A stretch of 64,000 bases of DNA, taken from Ignavibacteria bacterium. GTDB taxonomy: Bacteria; Bacteroidota; Ignavibacteria; Kapaibacteriales; UBA4661. This document shows positions 36,509 through 45,813 of this stretch, one piece after another. The position numbers and the translations under genes are program-made. A model generated the notes under the pieces. That model was given only the letters and a program-made list of their open reading frames with translations. It was not told the origin of the DNA and searched no databases. Every line of letters starts with the position of its first letter. The stretch's first letter is position 1. Location of the stretch: contig CANHDJ010000001.1 of NCBI GenBank assembly GCA_947459425.1, forward strand, positions 62,001 to 126,000. The letters are read 5' to 3'.

Positions 36509-36535
36509 AGCGAATCTCCGTTGTTCACATCTCGT

Positions 36536-37564
36536 TTATTCAAGTTCGACCAAGCCCATTTTTTTATACGCCTTGCGCAATGTCCGCATGGCGCGGCGAT
36601 TTGCTTCTTCCGCCCCTTTTTTCAAGATGGCGTTTAATGTGGCTTTGTCGTTGCGAATCGTGTGAAAGCGCTTTGTAATTGGCTCTACCATTGCTACCAT
36701 TGCATCGGCAAGCTCCGCTTTGAACTCCGCATAGCCTTTGCCGAGAAAATGCTGCTCTGCGGCTTCTACGCTTGTTCCTGTGGCAACGCCGTAGAGTTCG
36801 AGGAGGTTGGTAATTGCGGGGCGGTCGTCGCCAGAGCGAATCTCCGAGCCGGAATCGGTTACGGCACGTTTGATTTTGTTGCGAATTTCATCGGCGCTGT
36901 CGGTCAGAAAGATCGTCGCTTTCGGGTTTTCGTCGGATTTCGACATTTTTTTCGTGGGGTCTTGCAGGCTCATTACTCGTGCGCCAACCTTTGGAATAAA
37001 GACCTCCGGCACGGTAAATGTTTCGGAATAATGATGATTGAAGCGCTCGGCAAGATTGCGCGAAAGCTCCAAATGCTGCTTTTGGTCTTCACCGACAGGA
37101 ACAAGATTTGCTTGATAGAGCAAAATATCCGCCGCTTGCAGCACGGGATAGGTGAATAAGCCAACTCGTGCGCTGTGTTTTTCCGATTTTTCTTTGAATT
37201 GCGTCATCTTTTGACATTCGCCCATCGAAGCAAAACAATTCAGCAACCATGCGCATTGGGTGTGTGCCGGGACGTGCGACTGCAAAAAGACAAGGCTTTT
37301 TTCGGGGTCAATACCACTTGCAATGTACATTGCCGCTACATCAAGCGTCTGTTTGCGCAGTGCCGCAGGTTCGGGGTGAATGGTCAGCGCGTGCAGGTCC
37401 ACCACGCCATAAACGCAATCGTAGTCTTTCTGCAATTCCACCCAATTTTTAAGCGCACCAATGTAATTACCGATGGTCAAGCCGCCTCCGGAGCCGCTTG
37501 TGGGCTGCATGGCGCTGAAGATAATGGGGCGTTTTGGGGGTTGTGCTTGTGGGGGAGTATTCAT
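36536..37564 (-). CDS. trpS: Tryptophanyl-tRNA synthetase
   Basis: Class I aminoacyl-tRNA synthetase of 342 residues. It has the HIGH-like TIGNYIGALKNW, the tryptophan pocket DLHALT, EDQKQHLELSRNLAERFN and the KMSKS loop KKMSKSDENP. ATG 37564 starts MNTPPQAQPPKRP; the frame can be read back to 37579. A bacterial single-domain enzyme. It lies 45 bp after rtcB and 27 bp before fmt. Confidence 0.94.
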   Translation of the reverse strand: MNTPPQAQPPKRPIIFSAMQPTSGSGGGLTIGNYIGALKNWVELQKDYDCVYGVVDLHALTIHPEPAALRKQTLDVAAMYIASGIDPEKSLVFLQSHVPAHTQCAWLLNCFASMGECQKMTQFKEKSEKHSARVGLFTYPVLQAADILLYQANLVPVGEDQKQHLELSRNLAERFNHHYSETFTVPEVFIPKVGARVMSLQDPTKKMSKSDENPKATIFLTDSADEIRNKIKRAVTDSGSEIRSGDDRPAITNLLELYGVATGTSVEAAEQHFLGKGYAEFKAELADAMVAMVEPITKRFHTIRNDKATLNAILKKGAEEANRRAMRTLRKAYKKMGLVELE

Positions 37565-37609
37565 AAACAATGCTGTCAAATAATTTCATATCACAAATTT
37601 GAATTTACG

Positions 37610-38785
37610 TTAATCTTTATACGGGTCAACCTCATCCTCGCCCGCCATTGCTACGCCGAGCGGCGTGAGCGTGTGTAGAACCCGCACCGTTCCTGCATGA
37701 TGCGCAAGCACTTCCGGCAAACGCTTGTAACAGTGCGGCGATTCGTCCACACCTGCGCCACGCAATTCCACGCCTTTTCCCGAAACCCATTCGCTCATCA
37801 TTTCGCGGCTGATAAGTCCCGGCGAAATAACTTTTTTTGTGTGGTAATTCAGCTTCCCGCGAGCCTTTGTGCGGCTCATCACGCGCCCTGCGCCGTGAAT
37901 GGTGGAATAAAGCGCCGTTTGGGATTCTTCCGATTCGACACCTTCCAAAATTACCGAAATATCACCCATGGAGCCGCCCACAAATCCACGTTGTCCCGGA
38001 AACGCCGGAGTAGCGCCCTTGCGGACGACCCAGTAATCTTCCCCGCCGTGCTGCTCTTTCCAAGCAAAATTGTGGTGATTGTGAACTTCATCCAGAATAT
38101 TTGCGCCCAGTATTCGTGCCACTTCTGCGCAAACCCAATCGCGTCCGGCGTAGGCATAGCGTCCCGCAAGGCGCATGGATTCGAGGTAGTCCGCACCCAA
38201 AGCGGAGGATTCGTCAATCACAAGCGGCTCTGCGTTGATAGCATCGTTTGCGCCGCCTTGTTTCAGGAAATACGTCGCAATCGTGTGCCCAAGCCCACGC
38301 GAACCAAAATGTACGCCGACCCAAACGCGATCTTGCTCATCCACGAAAACGTCCACGTAATGATTGCCACTGCCGACTGTGCCAAGTTGGTTGCGGGCTT
38401 TGTCCTTGATTCCATTGGCAGGACGCAGCTTCCATGCCTCATCGTCGAAAAGTTCGTGATCCACTTTAGTCGCATTTTTGCGCCCCATACCGAAACTGAC
38501 GTTTTTCCAGGCATCATCCATAATTGTCGTAATGCTGCGCCGCACCTCGTTTGCATTGGCATCGGTGAGGATGGCTTTGTTGCCACAGGCTATGTCGTAG
38601 CCCACGCCCGAAGGACTGATGCGCCCTTTGTACGCCACCACGCCGCCAATCGGCACGGCATAGCCTTGGTGGTGGTCGCCCATCATCGCGGTTTTGTCGG
38701 CTGTCTGGGCGCAAACGCGGATTTGCTTGAGTGCGCCTTCGTCTATGGGGTCACCCCAGATGGGGATGTTGTCTATGAGTTGCAT
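37610..38785 (-). CDS. rtcB: RtcB RNA-splicing ligase
   Basis: A 391-residue RtcB enzyme, which joins 3'-phosphate or 2',3'-cyclic phosphate ends to 5'-OH ends with GTP and manganese. Metal ligands fit the Cys in GYDIACGNK, His in GSGNHYVDV, HFGSRGLGH and HNHHNFAW; STIHGAGRVMSR carries the histidine that is guanylylated. ATG 38785 (MQLIDNIPIWGD) is the family start. It stands 34 bp after the PIN toxin gene and 45 bp before trpS. No archease gene or RtcR regulator is near, and the sigma54-type control seen in E. coli is not evident. Confidence 0.93.
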   Translation of the reverse strand: MQLIDNIPIWGDPIDEGALKQIRVCAQTADKTAMMGDHHQGYAVPIGGVVAYKGRISPSGVGYDIACGNKAILTDANANEVRRSITTIMDDAWKNVSFGMGRKNATKVDHELFDDEAWKLRPANGIKDKARNQLGTVGSGNHYVDVFVDEQDRVWVGVHFGSRGLGHTIATYFLKQGGANDAINAEPLVIDESSALGADYLESMRLAGRYAYAGRDWVCAEVARILGANILDEVHNHHNFAWKEQHGGEDYWVVRKGATPAFPGQRGFVGGSMGDISVILEGVESEESQTALYSTIHGAGRVMSRTKARGKLNYHTKKVISPGLISREMMSEWVSGKGVELRGAGVDESPHCYKRLPEVLAHHAGTVRVLHTLTPLGVAMAGEDEVDPYKD

Positions 38786-38819
38786 GAATGAGTTGGACAA
38801 CAGGTTTTTAGAAGAATAA

Positions 38820-39242
38820 TTACGACGGCAGTCGAGCCGGAATCAGCTGCCGACTATGCCGACGATAAGCACGAAAATCACTATCAATCGTCAAAACTTC
38901 ACAAGAGGAATAGCGCTCCTGTTCGGTCATAACAACCAAACAGGCATCGGCAAAATCCATCGGCAAATCACGATATTTCTGCATGAGTTCAATAATACGG
39001 TCAATGTGTGGAGCGGTATTGAAATCAAGACGAACAGTTCCATTGCGGACAAATTCAAAGAGATTTGCAACACCCCGCAAGCCAACAGATTTTCGCAACA
39101 AATGACTTGCTTCGGTAAGAACCGCTTCGCAAGTGTAGAATGGCGGCTTGATATTGCTCACAATAGCAACAGCCCACGAATGATGTTGCTCACTTTTATC
39201 CAAAAGAGCAATCAAAAAGCCTGAGTCGGAGATATACCTCAT
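38820..39242 (-). CDS. PIN-domain ribonuclease, VapC-like toxin
   Basis: A 140-residue PIN-domain nuclease. Acidic metal-binding residues are Asp6 in ISDSGFLIALLD, Glu in LTEASHLL, Asp in PMDFADACLV and Asp in LTIDSDF, all in the usual order. Such toxins cut RNA, often tRNA or 23S rRNA, leaving 5'-phosphate and 3'-OH ends. The upstream gene overlaps it by 4 bases (ATGA), the normal toxin-antitoxin coupling, and its small size fits the antitoxin. It is followed by rtcB after 34 bp. Confidence 0.85.
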   Translation of the reverse strand: MRYISDSGFLIALLDKSEQHHSWAVAIVSNIKPPFYTCEAVLTEASHLLRKSVGLRGVANLFEFVRNGTVRLDFNTAPHIDRIIELMQKYRDLPMDFADACLVVMTEQERYSSCEVLTIDSDFRAYRRHSRQLIPARLPS

Positions 39243-39484
39243 TTGTGTTTACGCGAGATACCAAAATCCTTCATATACTCCTTATTTGTTGCCAAATCAG
39301 GAACTCCTGACTTCACCGAACCAAGGAGATGTCTGTTTACATCCGCAAAAGAGCCAGGCATAATCACGATTTCAGTTTCTCCTGCCAAATACTTTTTTGC
39401 TTCAATCGTTTTGGTTTTTTTATTGTCTGAAGCGCGACTTTTCAGGCTCTTTTTTGTCGTGCGAGGCTTTACGAGCGTTTGCAT
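39239..39484 (-). CDS. Putative antitoxin partner of the PIN toxin
   Basis: An 81-residue basic protein. The first 32 residues are Lys/Arg/Thr-rich; the remainder (EIVIMPGSFADVNRHLLGSV and GVPDLATNKEYMKDFGI) may be the part that binds the toxin. I see no AbrB, RHH, MazE or HTH motif, so DNA binding and autoregulation are uncertain. Gene order, size and the 4-base overlap with the toxin support the call. Confidence 0.65.
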   Translation of the reverse strand: MQTLVKPRTTKKSLKSRASDNKKTKTIEAKKYLAGETEIVIMPGSFADVNRHLLGSVKSGVPDLATNKEYMKDFGISRKHK

Positions 39485-39518
39485 AATGGTTTAGAAAATG
39501 AACATGAAAAATATACCG

Positions 39519-41009
39519 TTAATACTCTTCCTCATCCTTACCCGGCTTCATCGAAAACATACTTTGGAAAAGGTCTTTGAAGCCAGTTCCACCGCGCTCT
39601 AGCTGGTATTTACTGAGAAGCGAATATTCCGCCATGCCGTGCAACGCAAATTCCATCAAGAAAATTTGGTCTTGCGCCGAAGCCTTCGGATGATGCTTTT
39701 TCACAAGGTCGAAAAGCCCTGGAACGCTGTACAGTGCTTGTTCGTAGGCGGTATTGCCCAAACTGCTCAAAATATCCAGCGAGTTTCCTTTGCGGAACCA
39801 CTCCGTAATTTTGAGGTACGGACTGTCATTTGCGCTGCGTTTGAAGGATTCAGGGTCGGGGAAAAACTGCGTGAACTGTGTACGAATAGCTTTTCCAATG
39901 AGGATTTGCGCCACTTTGAAAGGACCTTCCTGTTCGCCTTCATAGACCAATTCCACTTTTCCGGTGATAGACGGAACCACGCCCCAGAAATCGCCTACTC
40001 GCACGGCGGTCTTGTCATCGCCCGTTACGATAGCCCGACGCTCGGCGGCGCTGTGGAGATTTTCGTACGCAGAAATCGTCAGACGCGCCGACACGCCGCT
40101 TTTTGGGTCAACATATTCGCTACCACGCGCTTCAAAGGCAATTTGCTCAATCAGCGTGTAGGCAAGTGGGTGTGCGGTGATGGTATTTTTCTGCTCGTCG
40201 GGCAATGTTGCCTCTTGCTGCGTGATTTCTTGGGCAATTTCCAATGTTTTCGGATAATGCGTCAAAATCTGGCTATCAATGCGGTCTTTGAGCGGTGTGA
40301 CAATCGAACCGCGATTGGTATAATCTTCCGGATTCGCCGTAAAGACGAACTGAATATCCAATGGCAGACGCAGTTTGAAGCCACGAATTTGAATATCACC
40401 TTCCTGCAAAATATTAAACAGCGCAACTTGAATACGCGCCTGTAAATCTGGCAACTCGTTGATAACAAAAATACTACGATGTGAGCGTGGAATCAAGCCA
40501 AAGTGAATCACACGCTCATCGGAATACGGCAATTTCAGCGTTGCCGCTTTTATCGGGTCGGCATCGCCGATAAGGTCAGCGATGGATATATCGGGCGTAG
40601 CCAGCTTTTCGGTATAGCGCTCCGAACGGTGAACCCATGCGATGGGCGTTTTATCGCCATGTTCTTGCACGAGGTCGCGGGCAAAGCGGGAAAGCGGAAG
40701 AAATGGGTCGTCGTACATTTCGGAACCTTCGACAACGGGTATCCATTCATCCAGCAAATCCACCATTTGCCGCGCCATACGGGTTTTTGCCTGCCCGCGT
40801 AAGCCCAACAGAATCATGTTGTGTTTGGAAAGAATAGCCCGCTCCACGTCGGGAATAACCGTGTCCTCGTAGCCCAGAATACCGTTAAAAACAGGTTTGC
40901 CGGAACGCATGAGGCGAAGAAGATTGTTGCGGAGTTCTTCTTTGATAGAGCGCGAAACATAGCCGGAACGTTTGAGTTCGCCGAAGGTGGTGATGGTTGG
41001 TTGGCTCAT
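39519..41009 (-). CDS. AAA+ ATPase of the magnesium chelatase I (ChlI/MoxR-like) family
   Basis: About 496 residues. The Walker A region is GLRGQAKTRMAR (the GQAKT variant common in this subfamily); Walker B-like IFVINELPDL and the sensor/arginine region IQFVFTANPEDYTNRGSIV and LKDRIDSQI follow. The C-terminus is a helical domain. Family members work with VWA-domain partners as chaperone-like machines or in sulphur- and metal-related maturation; no VWA gene lies next to it here. ATG 41009 (MSQPTITTFGELK) is the sensible start. A subtilisin gene lies just upstream on the same strand. Confidence 0.82.
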   Translation of the reverse strand: MSQPTITTFGELKRSGYVSRSIKEELRNNLLRLMRSGKPVFNGILGYEDTVIPDVERAILSKHNMILLGLRGQAKTRMARQMVDLLDEWIPVVEGSEMYDDPFLPLSRFARDLVQEHGDKTPIAWVHRSERYTEKLATPDISIADLIGDADPIKAATLKLPYSDERVIHFGLIPRSHRSIFVINELPDLQARIQVALFNILQEGDIQIRGFKLRLPLDIQFVFTANPEDYTNRGSIVTPLKDRIDSQILTHYPKTLEIAQEITQQEATLPDEQKNTITAHPLAYTLIEQIAFEARGSEYVDPKSGVSARLTISAYENLHSAAERRAIVTGDDKTAVRVGDFWGVVPSITGKVELVYEGEQEGPFKVAQILIGKAIRTQFTQFFPDPESFKRSANDSPYLKITEWFRKGNSLDILSSLGNTAYEQALYSVPGLFDLVKKHHPKASAQDQIFLMEFALHGMAEYSLLSKYQLERGGTGFKDLFQSMFSMKPGKDEEEY

Positions 41010-41049
41010 AGTAAAGTTATGGGTGAGAAATAAACGAAAAAATTGCGAC

Positions 41050-43932
41050 TTACCGCGAAACAATCAGGGGTTTTGTAAAAATCATTGTTGGTGTGCGAAG
41101 CCGCACAAAATACAGCCCCGAACTTACATTATCAAGTGCAAACGAGGATTGATGCCAGCCACGAGATTTAACACCATTCACAGGCGTTGCAAGGACTTGT
41201 CCGAAACTATTACATAATTCAATAATCACACTTTGCTCATCGCTCAGTTGATATTCCAAAAAAGCACTACCCGCAGCAGGATTAGGATACAAGCGGCTTG
41301 CGATAGTGTCTGCTTCTGAGAGAGCGCGGAAACTTCTGCGCACGTCTTCCAGGGTTAATCCGGCGGCAATGGCAAAGCGAACCAATACAGACGTTGAGGG
41401 CTGAAGCGTCATGCCACTCGCACCAACAATATGCGCAATATCGCCCGTTTTTCGGCTTGTCACGATGCCGCTCGTCAACGTACGATATTTTTCATTGCGC
41501 GGAAAACCGTTATCCAACGAAATCGCATTCGGCAGCGTGTCGCCTTGGGTAATGGGAAAAAATGCTGGTGTTTGCGGCGAGAGCAACTTTACGCCAACGA
41601 TGGGGAAATCACCACCGATATTTTGCGCAATACCGCACTGACACTCATTATCCCAATATGTTTCGTTTGTGGAAAAATTGCCAATATCCCAATCAAAAAA
41701 TAAACCCGCCGAAAGATTGGAAAATGTTCGCCGCGTTGTATTGGTGATAACGTAGGACGAGGTAATCATGTTTTGGCGCGACGGCTGGCGATATTGCTGT
41801 ACCGTTTGCTCAACGCTCACTCCCGCTTGACTCTCGCCACCAAGATCAGCAAAAGCGGCACGGGCTGTTAGCAATGCAGAATCTTGCGACACACTGACAT
41901 CCAAAAGCGATGTAGCAAGAAACGCGAGGTCGCGCTGCCCACTCCTGTCGCGGACGGACGACGAGACACTATCCTCGCTTTGCGCCACCACCAAACCACC
42001 TTCATAGAGCAGATTGGTTGTGTCTCTGGGTGCATAAAAAAAGCCGTCGCCCTGCGTATTATCGGGGTAATTATTGTAGCCAAAATTGCCGCGACTATTG
42101 ATGGTGACGTTGATGTTGTTGTTGCGCAGGGTTTTGTATGAACGCTCTGCGACAAGCGTGATTGCATCGCGCCCGATAAGATTGCCATTTGCATCGGTCA
42201 TGGAAAACAGGAGCGGCACGGAAAAATTTTGCGATAAATTTGTCGTAAGCCGAAAACTAAACACCACAGCGCCCATGCGCACTTCATTTGCCGCAAGCGG
42301 CGCAATTTGCTTTGTCGTATCGTCAAAAAACGGTAGAAAACGGCTATTGGACGCAATCGTCGTGCGGAGCCGCACAGTCATTGGTGCAGTGATTGGCGCG
42401 GCGCTATTGGCAAGGTTCAGGGCGACAGTTACGCGCTCGCCCGACTCTAAAATTCCGTTATTATTTTCGTCCTGCACCGTAAAACTGCGCACCTCAATAA
42501 ACGGCGGGTTCTCAATCTGCACAGCGCGAAGCATATTCAAACGCCCTGTACCGATGCGCCCTGCAACTTCAGGATTGATGCGGTCGTTATTATCGGCAGT
42601 GGCTTTGAGATGCGTAAAAATTTGCATCGGCGAAAGACGTGGAAAGCGCATTTTCACAAGTGCCGCCGCCGCCGCAACCATCGGTGCCGACATCGAAGAG
42701 CCGGGCATACTGCCATACCGATTATCCATGATCGTCGAATAAATACTTGTTCCCGGAGCGCCAATATCGGCTGTTTCGTGATAATTTCCCGTTAAAAGCG
42801 CATCATCATTTTCTAACCAGACAACCGAACAAACCTTATCGTAAGCACCCGGATAAAGCGCTGCGTATCGTCGGTCGTTGCCAGCCGTAGCTATCACGAG
42901 AGAACCCAGTTCTGTCGCTATTTCAATCGCCTCCTGCTCGGCTTGTGAGCGATTGTAGTCGCCCCAACTGCAATTAATCACCGATGCACCCATTGTGGCA
43001 GCATAGACAATGCCGCGATAGCCGTGCATAAGTCCGTCGCTGGAACCGTCTGGCAAGCATTTAATAGGCATCAGGCGGATATTGCGTGCTGCGCCTGTAA
43101 TTCCAATTCTATTATTCACTACCGCTCCGGCAATGCCAGCGACGTGCGTACCATGCGAACTCAAGACCGGTTTCGGCATATTGTCTTCGCTATCGCCAGC
43201 GCTACCACTGGCAAAATCCCACCCGCGCCAGTCATCCACCCGCCCATTGCGGTCATCGTCCACACCATTCGTGCGTTTATCACGCCCTTGAGCATCCATA
43301 CCGCTTTCGCCCGGATTGACGTAAATATTTGCCGCCAAATCCTCATGGTCGTAGTCAACACCGCTATCAACAACAGCCAGAATCACACTTTGCGACGTGT
43401 CCCCCCGAGCCTGAACAACATCCCATGCTTCCAAAGCGCGAATAATGCGCAGATGCTGTTGATTGCCGAGAAAAGGGTCATTCGGTGCATCGGTAAGAGA
43501 GCGATAATAGCGCGGTTCGGCGTACTCCACATCGGGTAGCATCTTCAACTTGCCAGCGAGAAAGGCGGCATCAGCTTTCGAGGCGAAGCGAATGTGACAC
43601 CAGCGCGTGAGTGTGGATGCACGTTGCGTCGGGTCGTCCTCCGTTAAACGTCGGAAACGCTCAATCGCGCTATTTATCAAACCATCATCAAAAAGCGCCT
43701 CGCTGCGGTGAGTGCCTAGAAGCGGCTTCCAATCAGGAATTTCGCCCTTTCGCCCCTGCTTCTCCCATAGGCGCAAAAGCGGAGATTCTGCACGAAACTT
43801 CACAAGCAGCGCACCCGGCTGATATTCTTGGGCTTGCAGGGTTTTTATTGGCAAAAGGATTAAAACAGCAAGCACAGACAACAATGCCTGTGCTTGGGTT
43901 GTGAATGAAGAGAAATGCTGGATACGTCGCAT
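41050..43932 (-). CDS. T9SS-exported subtilisin-like (S8) serine protease
   Basis: A secreted peptidase of 960 residues. A signal peptide (1-34) is followed by an I9-like propeptide (YQPGALLVKF) and the S8 domain (about 165-465). The catalytic triad is Asp189 in VVDSGVDYDHEDL, His260 in SSHGTHVAG and Ser413 in GSSMSAPMVA; the oxyanion Asn352 is in ATAGND. A DKRTNGVDDDRNGRVDDW insert is a typical calcium-binding loop. Fn3/CARDB-like regions follow, and the last 80 residues (YPNPAAGSAFLEY to PLIVSR) are a T9SS sorting domain. The protein should be cell-surface or released. It starts 34 bp after the TldD-like gene. Confidence 0.9.
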   Translation of the reverse strand: MRRIQHFSSFTTQAQALLSVLAVLILLPIKTLQAQEYQPGALLVKFRAESPLLRLWEKQGRKGEIPDWKPLLGTHRSEALFDDGLINSAIERFRRLTEDDPTQRASTLTRWCHIRFASKADAAFLAGKLKMLPDVEYAEPRYYRSLTDAPNDPFLGNQQHLRIIRALEAWDVVQARGDTSQSVILAVVDSGVDYDHEDLAANIYVNPGESGMDAQGRDKRTNGVDDDRNGRVDDWRGWDFASGSAGDSEDNMPKPVLSSHGTHVAGIAGAVVNNRIGITGAARNIRLMPIKCLPDGSSDGLMHGYRGIVYAATMGASVINCSWGDYNRSQAEQEAIEIATELGSLVIATAGNDRRYAALYPGAYDKVCSVVWLENDDALLTGNYHETADIGAPGTSIYSTIMDNRYGSMPGSSMSAPMVAAAAALVKMRFPRLSPMQIFTHLKATADNNDRINPEVAGRIGTGRLNMLRAVQIENPPFIEVRSFTVQDENNNGILESGERVTVALNLANSAAPITAPMTVRLRTTIASNSRFLPFFDDTTKQIAPLAANEVRMGAVVFSFRLTTNLSQNFSVPLLFSMTDANGNLIGRDAITLVAERSYKTLRNNNINVTINSRGNFGYNNYPDNTQGDGFFYAPRDTTNLLYEGGLVVAQSEDSVSSSVRDRSGQRDLAFLATSLLDVSVSQDSALLTARAAFADLGGESQAGVSVEQTVQQYRQPSRQNMITSSYVITNTTRRTFSNLSAGLFFDWDIGNFSTNETYWDNECQCGIAQNIGGDFPIVGVKLLSPQTPAFFPITQGDTLPNAISLDNGFPRNEKYRTLTSGIVTSRKTGDIAHIVGASGMTLQPSTSVLVRFAIAAGLTLEDVRRSFRALSEADTIASRLYPNPAAGSAFLEYQLSDEQSVIIELCNSFGQVLATPVNGVKSRGWHQSSFALDNVSSGLYFVRLRTPTMIFTKPLIVSR

Positions 43933-43966
43933 AAAACCTCACGTTTGTTTGGAGTTTGCGTAGGAG

Positions 43967-45754
43967 TTACTTACGAGAAAAAAACGGATGCGGTAGAATT
44001 GGCGGTTTGGTAAAATCGTCTTCGATGGGGCGGATTTCAATATCTTCAAAAAGCAGAGCCGGAAGAATAACCGACGCGGGTATAAACTGCGCTCCGCCTG
44101 AAAAGAACGAGAGCGTGACAGGCAGCGCATAACAATTATACGCCGTTTTGCGGTCGCCGACGGCAAGGATTTCCTTGAATGATTGCACCGTCATGCCCGC
44201 AACATCGCATCCACGCACGAGTTCTTCGCGCCCGTCAGGATAAACACGATATGCTTCCAACGCGGTCATCTGTCCCGGAGTGCGGGCAAAGGGAAATTCG
44301 CCATCGGTAATATTATAGAGCGTGGTCATCAAAATACTCGGGTTCAAAATTTTCCGCACGATAATTCCGTAGGGTAAATCGCGGTCTTTGCAGAGCTGTA
44401 ACATTCTCTCACGAAGTTTGCGCGGAGTCTGTGTGCGGTCTTTGCTGGCGCTAAGTTCCAAGGTGCTGAACATCGCAGCGCCGCCGCGATTATGCCCATT
44501 CGTTAGCTTCACCCGCCTTGTGGGAGTCCGCGAGGACATAAGCCCTTTCAAATAACCACTTTTAACGATTTGAAACGATTCCGCCGGAACTGCTTCATCG
44601 TCAATGCGATACGAGCCAATAAGCTGCGATGCCCCGTAATTCATCAGCGACGGCAACACGGCAACCGAAAGGAATTCAGGCATAACCCTCGCACCGACTT
44701 TATTTTGAAAGGCTGCATTTTGCGGATTGTCGCTAATGCCTCGCTCGGTAACGGGCGGGCGCTGTGTGGCGAGATTCGGAGCGAAGATTTGTAAAAATGC
44801 TTCCGCAGCCGCTTGATCTTCCAGCAATACCGGACCCGAATACGCCTGAGAAGTAGGCGCTATCAGGCTTTGCGAGAGCTTCAGCGCAATTGCTCTTGTC
44901 GCTTTGAGCAAGGAGTCGCGGCTGGGCAGACCGCTCGGAGTGCGGCTGTATGCGCTGTACACCTGTGCAAGTGGCATCCCATCTTTTGCCTGAGCAACGG
45001 CAACAACTTCAATACCGCACAACACATCGGTACGCATTGCTTCGCGCCCTTCGGTGTTGACAAAAAATTCTTGTTTGGGCAAAAATTCCACCCCAACGGT
45101 CGAAAGCGTCACAGCAGGAAATTCCCTGAAAATAGCCGATAAATCTACTGCCAAGCGCTCAAAATAGGCTTTGTCAAAGGCAGGAAGCGATACGGTATCG
45201 GCGACAGAAGTTGCCGGAATGAGCGTAAAATCAGGCAGCGTGTCGGTACGGACACGGTTTTTGAGCGCGGCTTGCTTTTTTGCATAGAGTTCGGCAGACT
45301 GCTTGTAGGCGGCATCGGTGGCAAGCCAAAGTTCACGGCGAAGCGCGGTGTAGTCAAGTTCCGCAGGAATGGAGCGGTTTTTGAAGCGCTCTTCGTCATC
45401 GCTTGAACCAAAAAAACCCAATGCTGGGTCGAAAAAATTCGTATTGTCAAATTGCGGCGAGCCAACACGCAGAGCCACACTCAGGCGTTTTTCTTGCGAC
45501 AGATGCGATTCCGTCAGGCTTCCAAAGGATGCTTTGATATTGTGCGAAGCCGTATTCGTTAGAACATATTGGATGTAATACGGTTTTTCCAGCGACGGAA
45601 GGCGTAAATCCTGCATTGAACGACGCAGTTCATCCCGCATTGCGCGAAAAATCTCTTGTGTGGAAGCGGCTTGCACGGGCGCTTGTGCAAAAAGGTACGG
45701 AAAAGAGCAGACAAAACCAACGAATACAATCAATAATTGCTTGAACATAGTCAT
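43967..45754 (-). CDS. Secreted TldD/PmbA (TldE)-like protein
   Basis: About 595 residues with a signal peptide (MTMFKQLLIVFVGFVCSF, cleavage near LFAQA). The C-terminal half shows TldD/PmbA-family blocks such as FQIVKSGYLKGLMSSRTP, GHNRGGAAMFSTLEL and the strand-rich end. I see no HExxxH zinc motif; TldE/PmbA also lacks it and needs TldD as partner. A TldD homologue is not present here. Export is unusual, since TldD/TldE act in the cytoplasm, so its role is unclear: it may be an inactive or scaffold version. The gene lies downstream of lpxC/fabZ. ATG 45754 chosen for the signal peptide; the frame also reads back to 45817. Confidence 0.75.
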   Translation of the reverse strand: MTMFKQLLIVFVGFVCSFPYLFAQAPVQAASTQEIFRAMRDELRRSMQDLRLPSLEKPYYIQYVLTNTASHNIKASFGSLTESHLSQEKRLSVALRVGSPQFDNTNFFDPALGFFGSSDDEERFKNRSIPAELDYTALRRELWLATDAAYKQSAELYAKKQAALKNRVRTDTLPDFTLIPATSVADTVSLPAFDKAYFERLAVDLSAIFREFPAVTLSTVGVEFLPKQEFFVNTEGREAMRTDVLCGIEVVAVAQAKDGMPLAQVYSAYSRTPSGLPSRDSLLKATRAIALKLSQSLIAPTSQAYSGPVLLEDQAAAEAFLQIFAPNLATQRPPVTERGISDNPQNAAFQNKVGARVMPEFLSVAVLPSLMNYGASQLIGSYRIDDEAVPAESFQIVKSGYLKGLMSSRTPTRRVKLTNGHNRGGAAMFSTLELSASKDRTQTPRKLRERMLQLCKDRDLPYGIIVRKILNPSILMTTLYNITDGEFPFARTPGQMTALEAYRVYPDGREELVRGCDVAGMTVQSFKEILAVGDRKTAYNCYALPVTLSFFSGGAQFIPASVILPALLFEDIEIRPIEDDFTKPPILPHPFFSRK

Positions 45755-45813
45755 AAAGCGGCTTCTGAGGGAAATTGCTGTTGTTGTTTGGGAGCGAATA
45801 TGATAATCACTTC

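Noticed and set aside
37697..38791. Long plus-strand open frame (364 codons)
   Set aside because: It lies wholly antisense to rtcB, which has every RtcB motif; the predicted peptide has no family features.
37610..39242. PIN toxin and RtcB as a self-contained cut-and-reseal pair
   Set aside because: PIN nuclease ends (5'-phosphate, 3'-OH) are not RtcB substrates without end remodelling, and no such enzyme is adjacent; kept only as a looser cluster.
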